A stretch of DNA of 64,000 nt from NCBI RefSeq assembly GCF_950295315.1, contig NC_080164.1, positions 55,275,451 through 55,339,450 of the forward strand, given 5' to 3'. Origin of the DNA: Erinaceus europaeus (taxonomy: Eukaryota > Chordata > Mammalia > Eulipotyphla > Erinaceidae). The notes beneath the pieces were generated by a model. The model was given only the letters and a program-made list of their open reading frames with translations, made no database searches and was not told the origin of the DNA. A program made the translations under genes and the position numbers. Of this stretch, positions 52,301 through 62,800 are shown one piece after another; position 1 is the stretch's first letter; each line of letters begins with the position of its first letter.

Positions 52301-55300
52301 AGGCGGTGAAGCAGGTCTGCAGGTGTCTGTCTTTCTCTCCCCCTCTCTGTCTTCCACTGCTCTCTCTCTGTTGTTGTCCTATCCAACAACAGCAATACGA
52401 GTAACAACAAGGGCAAGAAAATGGAAAAAATGGCCTGTAGGAGCAGTGGATTCATAATGCAGGCACTGAGCTCCCACAATAACCCTGGAGGCAAAAAACA
52501 AACAAACAAAAACTATTAGTTGTAGAATTTAAGCAGTAGGCTCATTGGATCTTTAGTGGTTTTTTTTTTTTTTTTTAAATTTCATTGTGCTTGCAATTGT
52601 TTCATAATAAAATGTTAGGGTAAAAGTATATAAATTAAGCTGAATAATTTTAAGTGTTGACTCCTTTTCTCCATTGCAGTTTAATAAGAAATCATTCAAG
52701 ATGACACCTGGATTTTAAGGCTCATACTAGGGCTTCTAGCTTACGTTATTCCATTGCTTCTAGCAGACTGCTGCAGGTTTTTTTTGTTGTTGTTGTTTTT
52801 TCCTCATTTCTCAACTCCAAATCTTGGGTTCCACTTTTGTTATGACTTGGTCTTTGCTTCTCCAACATTTAGATTTTTTTACTGTAACATCATCTACCTA
52901 CAAGAGTGTGAGGATTAACCGATAGAAGAAAATACCTAACTTGGGGCCAGGCAGTGGTACACCTCTGTTAAGTATACACATTACAGTATGCAAGGACCAG
53001 TTTCAAGTCCCTGGTCTCTACCTGCAAGGGGAAAGCTTCACAAGTGGTGAAGCAGGGCAAGAAGCTTCAAAAAGAAAGAGAAAGGAAGTTTTGCTTATAG
53101 TAACTGCTTATACAGGTGGACTCAACTAATGAGTCATTAGTCTATCAGCTTTATATCATTAGTTTAATGGTATACCTCAGGTATTTTGAAGGAGGCAGAT
53201 TTTTTGTACAGGATTAGCCTGGAAGTCTTAAAGATTCTCTAAAGTTATTGTTCTATAATTGACTTTATATGTGTGTGTGTGTGTTTATATACTACAAAGA
53301 ACTTTCAGTAAATATATATGTGTGTGTGTGTGTGTTTATATACTACAAAGAACTTTCAGTAAGAATTCTTATTTCATATCAACAGGTTAAGTATATTTTA
53401 TCATCTATAAATTGTTTTAAAAATATTACTTGTAAGCAAGATTTTAAGACCCTTTAAACATTAAGTGATTTCCATCATTAAGTAGGCTTGACCTCAGGTG
53501 CTGTTTATCCTGACAAACCATAATGCTTCCTCAGAAATGAAATGATAAAAAACAGGTGAAGAAATTGTTTTGTAAAAGTTAAACAAAAGTTTAAAAATAG
53601 TTTCTACTAAAGCAGTTTTTTCCACATTATAAATAAATGGCAGAATGGAGACATCTGTGTTCTTCGTTTCTTGGGGATCTTTCTGTGGGGCTAATGATAG
53701 AACAGAAAGATATTTAAAGAGATGTCATGCCCCTTACTTTCTATTCATCTTAACTTGAATAGGGAAGAGTGGCTTTGTGTTTAATGACTGCTCTTCAGTC
53801 TATCTTATATATTATAAGGATCTGACAGTTCTGTTTTACATTTTATAGCTGCAGCTTATCTTCTGGTGTCCCTTATACCAAGCAATTCATTCCGCCAGAT
53901 GTTCCGGTCAACAAGGTCTTTGCACATCCCAACCCGTGACCTTCCACTCAGTCCAGATACAACAGTAGTCCTGCATCAGGTCTACAACGTGCTCCTTGGT
54001 TTGCTCTCAAGAGCCAAACTTTATGTTGATGCTGCTGTTCATGGGACTACAAAGCTAGTGCCCTATTTTAGCTTTATGACTTACTGTTTAATTTCCAAAA
54101 CTGAGAAGCTGATGTTTTCCACATATTTCATGGATTTGTGGAACCTTTTCCAGCCTAAACTTTCTGAGCCAGCAATAGCTACAAATCACAATAAACAGGC
54201 TTTGCTTTCATTTTGGTACAATGTGTGTGCTGACTGTCCAGAGAATATCCGCCTTATTGTTCAGAACCCAGTGGTAACCAAGAACATTGCCTTCAATTAC
54301 ATCCTTGCTGACCATGATGATCAGGATGTGGTGCTTTTTAACCGTGGAATGCTGCCTGCCTACTATGGCATTCTGAGGCTTTGCTGTGAACAGTCTCCTG
54401 CATTCACACGACAACTGGCTTCTCACCAGAACATCCAATGGGCCTTTAAGAATCTGACACCACATGCCAGCCAATACCCTGGAGTGAGTAAAATTGACAG
54501 CTGATATCTGTATCCTTAAAATTGGTTTAAAATACCCATGTTTCACCTTCTGGGAAATAGTTACAAAATATGGAAATTAATCTACCTTAAGCCATTCTTT
54601 TTCTAAGAATTTAATTTTTCTAGTTTACATGTATAAAGTACCCTGTTATTTTAACATTGATAAGTATTGGGGCCAGGTACTGCCACACTGGGTTGACTAC
54701 ATGTTACCATGCTCAAGGACCCAGGTTTGAGGCCTCCCCCCCCCCCCCCGTGAAGTTGAAGCAGGTCTGCAGGTGTCTCTTTCACTCTCTGCCTCTCCCT
54801 CCCCCTCGCCTCTCAATTTTCTCTGCCCTATCAAATAAAATAGAATAAAAGGAAAAAATATCTGCTAGAGGATGTGGATCCATAGTGTTGGCACTAAGCC
54901 CCAGTGGTAGCCCTGGTGGCAATTAAAAAGGAATTGAAAAGTATGTACATAGTTTTTAGTTTGATACTGAAATCTCATCTCTAATGAAATTTAATCTGTT
55001 ATTTCTGTTTTTTTAAGAGCAACATTCATATCCATGAGTAAAACTATGGTCTTAAGAATTTTACTAAAATTTTAGTCCCCACATTTCTTGACTGGCCACA
55101 CATCAGTCAAGGAAAATCATTCCAGGGAAGTCGGATGGTAGCGCAGTGGGTTAAGTACACATGGCGCCAAAGCGCAAGGACCGGCGTAAGGATCCTGGTT
55201 TGAGCCCCCGGCTCCCCACCTGCAAGGGGTTGCTTCACAAGTGGTGAAGCAGGTCTGCAGGTATCTATCTTTTTCTCCCTCTCTCTGTCTCCCCTCCCCT

Positions 55301-58300
55301 CTCCATTTCTCTCTGTCCTATCCAAAAAAAGAGAAAGAAAAATTCCAAATGTTGGTATACAAGGTTTTCTCAGAAACAGTATTAATTCAAGTGTAGTTTC
55401 AGTGTGTTGTTATTATGTGAAAAAGTAATGATTTCCATTTATTAAAGAAAAGGGATGGAATCAGTAAAGAAACAAATTTGAAGTTACAAAACTAGTAACT
55501 ATGGAGAGCAGTGCATGGTAGAGCACAGGTCTTCCAACCATGAGGTCTTGAGTTCAGTCCCCCAACACTACACACCCCAGAGTGATACTCTGCTGTTCTC
55601 ATACTAATAATCTTTCTTAAAACTACAACTGTAGTATACTTACTTAGAAGTATACTACAAAATTGGTTTAAATTAAAATATCCATGTTTCATCTTCTGAG
55701 AAATAGTGACAAAATACGGAGATTAATCTACCTTAAACACTCTTTTTTCTGTGAGTCGGGCGGTAGCACAGTGGGTTAAGCGCCCATGGCACAAAACGTA
55801 AGGATCCTGGTTCAGGCCCCAGGCTCCCCACCTGCAGGGGAGTGACTCGTTTCATAGGCGGTGAAGCAGGTCTGCAGGTGTCTCTCTTTCTCCCTCTCTC
55901 TCTTCCCCATCTCTCTTCATTTTTTCCTGTCCAACAACGACAACAATAATAATAACTACAACAATAAAACAACATGGGCAATAAAAGGGAATAAATAAAT
56001 ATTTTTTTAAACAAGTAAAAAAATGTTTTAATAAGCCATTCTTTTTCTAAACATTTAACATATTTTCTTGATTACATTTATAAAGTACCCTGTTATTTTT
56101 GGTCTTCTGAACATCTGCTTTAAGGTTACTTTCTTTTAGTGAACAGTATGATAATCTTTTTTAAAAGATTACTCATTTGGGGCTCTGAGTTTTGGCACAC
56201 TGGTTTAAGCACACATAGCACCAAACACAAGGACCCTGTTTGAATGCCAGCTCCTAACCTGCAAGGAATGTCACATCATAAACAGTGAAGCAGTTGTCTC
56301 TTTCTCTCCCCTTCTCTATCCTTCCCTTCCCTTTCAATTTCTCTGTCCTGTTTAATAAAATGGAAAATATGGCCTCCAGGTGCAGTGGATTCATGGTGCA
56401 AACACCGAGCCCCAATGATAACCCTGGAGGCAAAAGAAAAAAAAATGTTAATGAGGGAGAGCAAGGGAATCAGAGCATCAATCTGAAACATAAGATGTGG
56501 AGGTTCTCTAAAAGTCCAATGTTTTATCCACTGTACCATTTCCCAAACCTACTAAACTTTTTAAAAATAATTATCTTTATGTACTTATTGGATAGAGACA
56601 GCCAGAAATTGAGAAGAAAGGGGGGGAGAGAGAGATACCTGCAGCACAGCTTTACCATTCACAAAGCTTTCCCCCTGCTGGTGGGGAATAGGGGCTTGAA
56701 CCTGGGTCCTTGAGCTTAGGAACGTGCATTCAACCAGGTGCAACACCACCTGGCCCCTCTGTTAAACTTTTAAAATAATTTTCATTGCCAATTTTGTGAT
56801 AATTTTCCTTGAATAGTGATGTAATTTATTTGTGTGATTTATAGAGCTGACTAATGAGCATAGCATTCAAAAATTAAAATAGCCTTTATAATTTTGTAGA
56901 CTTGAAAGGTCATAATACTTATTTGCTCCTTTTAGGCAGTAGAAGAACTATTTAACCTAATGCAGCTGTTTATAGCTCAGAGACCGGACATGAGAGAAGA
57001 AGAATTGGAAGATATTAAGCAGTTTAAGAAAACAACCATTAGTTGTTACTTACGTTGTTTAGATGGCCGCTCCTGCTGGACTACTTTAATAAGGTAAAAT
57101 GATATTTTGTTGTGTTTTGCTCTTTCAAGAGCTTGATGATATGAGATCATACTTTTGATACATAAAAGAAAAATAATTTAGATTATAATTCAGATTTCTA
57201 TCAGTTCTTTAAGGTTACTGAGGAAGCTTCTATATATTTATTGGAATGTATATACATATTATTGCATATACATAGGAAGAACTTGAAAGTTAATGAGCTT
57301 AACTAATCTTTGTTTTAGATTATGTGTTTTTATCAAAATCACTAGACTCTTAGGGTTAGAGGAAAAAACTTAAAATCTTCTACCTAAAGTCTCTTAGTCA
57401 CAGTTCATTTTGATTTATCCTTTGACAGTTCAACTCTACAGAAATAGATTTCTCTGTCTTTGGATGAGCCTCATTTAGATTTTTTTTTTCATGTGATCAG
57501 ATGGTGGCACACCTGGTTAAGTGTACATAGTACTAAGCACAAGGACCTGGATTTGAGCCCCGATCCCTACCTGCAGTGGGAAAGCTTCATAAGCAGTGAA
57601 GCAGGTCTGCAGGTGTCTCTGTCTCTCTCTGTCTCTATCTCCCTCCCCTCTCAATTTTTTTGTCCTATCCAATAAGAAAAAGAAAGAAAGAAAAATGTCC
57701 ACCAAGAGCAGTGGATAGTGGATTCTTAGTGCTGGCACTGAACCCCAGCAATAACCCTGGCAGGGGGAAAAAAAAAAGCCTAAATAATGTTGACAATTCA
57801 CTATTCAGAGCTGTAGAAGTTGAGGAAATGATACAAATCATACTTATAGCTCCTTTTAACTGCTGAAATAAGATTCAGGTTAATTTTTTAAATTTCTTTA
57901 TTGGGGGATTAATGGTTTACAGTCAACATTAAAATACAATAGTTTGTGCATACATAGCATTTCATTTTCCACATTTCCATTCAACCCCCACTAGGTCCTC
58001 TGCTGAATCCTCCCCACCCGCACCCCAGAGTGTTTTACTTTGGTGCAATACACCAACTCCAGTCCAAGTCCTGCTTTGTGTTTTCCCTTCTGTTCTTATT
58101 TTTCAACTTCGGTCTATGAGGGAGATCATCCCATATTCATCCTTCTCTTTGTGCCTTATCTCACTTAACATGATTCATTCACACTTCATCCAGGATGAGG
58201 TGAAGAAGATGAATTCACCTTTTTTTTCTTTTTCCTCCTCCAGGGTTATTGCTGGGCTCGGTGCCTGCACCTTGAATCCACCACTCCTGGAGGCCATTTT

Positions 58301-59794
58301 TTTCCCCCTTTTGTTGCCCTTATTGTAGCTTCGTTGTGGTTATTATCATTGCCCTTGTTGACGCAATTCGTTGTTGGATAGGACAGAGAGAAATGGAGAG
58401 AGGAGGGGAAGACAGAGAAGGAGAGAGAAAGATAGACACCTGCAGACCTGCTTCACCGCCTGTGAAGCGACTCCCCTGCAGGTGGGGAGCCGGGGGCTCG
58501 AACCGGGATCCTTATGCCGGTCCCTGCGCTTTGCGCCACATGCGCTTATCCCACTGCGCCACCGCCCGACCCCCGAATTCACCATTTTTAAAAACTGAAT
58601 ATTCCATTATGTACATATACCACAGCTTACTCAGCCACTCATCTGTTATCTGGGTTGCTTCTAGGTTTTGGCTATTACAAAGCATGCTGCTATGAACATA
58701 GGTATGCACACATATTTTTGGATGATTGTGATTGTTTCATTGGGATATATGCCCAGGAGAGAAATTACAGGGTCATAGGGTAGGACAACTTCTAGCCTTC
58801 TGAGAGTTCTCCAGACTCTCCACCGGGGTTGGACCAATTTACATTCCCACCAGCAGTGCAGGAGCTTTGTCCCTACAACCACCAGCATAAGCCAGACCTG
58901 AGCAGTGCTCTGTTTAAAAAAAAAAAAAAAATTACTTTTTTTTTTATAATGTATTCTTTTTCAAGGCCAGCATATTTTTTCTTCAGGTTGCTTTTCCTTC
59001 CCAATTACCACCTGATGAATGCTTTTCAATAGCACAAATACATATTTGTTGTTATCCATAATGCAACATAATATAAAAGATAAGCCCATTATAAAAATAA
59101 ACATTTCTTATGCTATAAATTATGAAATATTCCAGGGTCCGCGTGGTGGTGCACCTGGTTAAATGCACACATTACAGTGTACAAGGACCCAGGTGTGTCT
59201 TGTCTTTCTCCTTCGCTTCTCCCCATTCCTCTAAGTTTCTGGCTGTCTCTAGCCAGTAAAGAAATAAAGATAATAAAATTATGAAATATTCCCATAATAT
59301 ACCTCTACCCACCTATTAAGAAATAGTGGGGAGCAGGCAGTAGTGTAACTGAAACTTAGTAGGAAGTAAGACTTGCAACTTTCAAAGGTAGACAGAAAGT
59401 ATCTTTACATAAAAATGTATCTTAGTGGAAATACTTTTATTAAAATGCAGATGGAAAAAGTATTTGGGGCAGGGGGGAGCGGCCAGGCAGTAGCGCAGTG
59501 GATTAAGTGCACATGGCATGAAGTACAAGGACCCTTGTAAGGATCCCAGTTAAAGCCCCCAGCTCCACACCTGCAGGGGGGTCACTTCACAAGCAGTGAC
59601 TCAGGTCTGAAGGTGTCTTTCTCTCCCCCTCTGTTCCATGCTCTCTCGATTTCTCTCTGTCCTATCCAACAACAACAGCAGTAATTATAATGACAAGGAC
59701 AATAAAAGGGAAAATATAGCCTCCAAGAGCAGTGGATTCATAGTGTAGGCACTAAGCCCCAGCAACTCTAGAGGCCAAAAAAAAAAAAAAAGAA

Positions 59795-59859
<65 letters not shown>

Positions 59860-62800
59860 AAAAGAAATAGTTGACTGGGTAGTGGCATGCCCCTTTGTAC
59901 GTGTTCCAATGCACATGAACCTATGTTTGAGCCCCCAGTTCCCACCTGCAGGAGGAAAGCTTCAGAAGCAGCAAAACAATGCTGTAGTTGTCTATCTCTG
60001 ACACTGTTTCCCCCTTCCCTCTCCATTTCTCTGTCTCAAGTAAAAATAAATTTGTTAGATGAATGAAAAATTTTTTTTAAAAAAAAATGATTTAGGTAAC
60101 TGGTAGATATACCTATTCTCTAGTACTGACTGTCTTATTAAAATTCTTTCTATAATATTATTAAGGAATAAATATAGCATTCTTTTCTGTAGGTAGGAAA
60201 GTTGAAAACCTAGATGACAATTTACTTCTCTTTACTCTTTTATGACCTAATATTCTGGCTTGGAGTTCTCAATTTGGACTTTATATATTCTTCTAGTGCC
60301 TTCAGAATACTGTTAGAATCTGATGAAGACAGACTTCTTGTTGTATTTAATCGAGGTTTGATCTTGATGACTGAGGTAATTATTTTATTGCCTTTTACTA
60401 CAGTTTATTTTATTTAAATGTTTATACTAACACTGGTTAGATGAATAATTAAGGTAGACAGAGAAAGGGGTTTAGAAAGGAGAGAGATCACAGCAGTGCT
60501 CTACCATTTATGGAGCTTCTTCAGTGTTTTCCGTGGTGTTCTCACGTGATGCTGTGACTCAAACCCATGGTCTCCTTCCTCCCTGATCAGGTACATAATT
60601 TTCCAGGTGAGCTATCTCCTTGACCATGGAAACAATTTTCTAATCCACATGTTTATAAATAACGGTTGTCTGAAGTGAAAATCTGTTTTGCTTACAATAA
60701 GATCTTCAGTTGGCTAAATCTTGTAAATATCTTGACTTCTAAAAAAAAAATAAATAAAAACTCATTCATTTCATTTTCTTTATGCTGGCCCTTGCACTTT
60801 GCACCATGAGTGCTTAACCCACTGCGCTAACTCCCGACTTCCTCATTACATTTTCTCACTGGAATTAAACATCAAATTTTCTATGAAATGAATGCATTTC
60901 AACTTGAAGAAAAATTTTAGGTAGAGGTTTAGAAAATACTTAAGCTGGAGCCTTTGACCTGCATTTCTGAGGTTCCCAGTTCAGACTCTGGTCCCCTATG
61001 TACTAGAGTGGTACTCTGATTTATCTGTCATATGTAATAAAATTGATCTTAAAAAAATGAATGGAAGTTGAGGGCTGGGTGCTGATGCAGCAGTGCGAAG
61101 CGCAAGGACCGGTGTAAGAATCCCAGTTCAAGCCCGTAGCTCCCCACCGGCAGGGGGAGTCACTTCATGAGCGGTGAAGCAGGTCTGCAGGTGTCTATCT
61201 TTCTCTCCCCCTGTCTTCCCCATCGCTCTCCATTTCTCTCTGTCCTATTCAACAACAGCTGTGACAACAATAACAAACACAAGGGCAATAAAAATGGGAA
61301 AAATAGCCTCCGGGAGCAGTGGATTCATAGTGCTGGTACTGAGCCCCAGCGATAACCCCAGAGGCAATAAATAAATATATTAATAATACTAAATAAATAA
61401 ATACCATGCACAAAGACCTGGGTTGGAGCCTCAGGTCAGCACATGGGAGCACCATGCAAAGAGGAAGTTTTATGACCGTTGGAGCAGTGGTTTGGTGTGT
61501 GTCTATATGTGTTTCACCATCTTGCTGAGAAATCTTCAGGAGCAGTGAAATCACATAGATATAAAGTCCTGCCAGCAGAATAAAATGGGCAACTATCTAT
61601 GTTTGATAGGTCAAGAAAAGCTAGCAACTGTTACCTGTAGGCATTTCTTTATGATACACATTCTCTCCTCCTGTTAGGCCCAGTAGCTTTACCATTACTG
61701 ATTATAGTTAGAACAGGGTTAAGATATGATGCTTTAGTTTTTGGCTGAAATGGCTTTGTATGTATGTGTACACCCACAGTCTGGAAGTATGTCATGGAAG
61801 ATGAATGCTGCCTGTTTTGTGACTCAATAAAGTGAAAATGAAATTAAGTTTTCTATTTTTTCAAATTACTTGTAGTCTTTCAACACACTCCACATGATGT
61901 ATCATGAAGCCACAGCTTGCCATGTGACTGGAGACTTAGTAGAACTTCTGTCAATCTTCCTCTCAGTTTTGAAATCTACACGCCCATATCTTCAAAGAAA
62001 AGGTTTGTTCATTCCTACTTACTTGTTAGTTCAGCTATTAAAAGAACAAGATAAGGCTTTTAGATCACATACAAAAAGAGGAAAAGGGGGTTGGGTGATA
62101 GTGCAGCAGGTTAAGCACACATGGCATGAAGTACAAGGAGGGACGTAAGGATCCCAGTTGGAGCCCCCGCCTCCCCACCTGCAGGGGGGTTGCTTCACAA
62201 GCAGTGAAGCAGGTCTGCAAGTGTCTTTCTCTCCCCCTCTCCTCTCTCCATTTATCTCTGTCCTATCCAACAACAATGACATCAATAACAATAGCCACAA
62301 CAATAATAAAACAAGAGCAACATAAGGGGAAAAAACAACCTCCAGGAGCAGTAGATTCGTGGTATGGGCACCAAGCCCCAGCAATAACTCTGGCAAAACA
62401 ACAACAACAAAAAAAAAAAACATAATAATTCGTCTTTGTCTCTATTTTATGTTCAGTGAATGGAGGTGATGCTAGCTATAAGGAAAAGTTTATCATGACC
62501 AACCACCTAACATACAACTGGGATACTTTTTTATGCCTGCCCCCCACCATAGGCAAGCAAGCAATATATGTTAAAATTTAGGAACTAGTAAATCATTTTC
62601 AACCAATGTAGTAATATGGAAATTTATAAAGGTTCTCCAGCAAGAAACTTCCATAACACAGATAAGATCATTTTCAGTTTCAAGAGAAAATTTTCAAAAC
62701 TTAGTTTTCTTATGTCCTGGTTAAGGTAGTATGAATTTTGAATTTTCATATAAACTCCTAGAAAGTAGAACATATTTACCACAAAAATACATGGCTTTAG

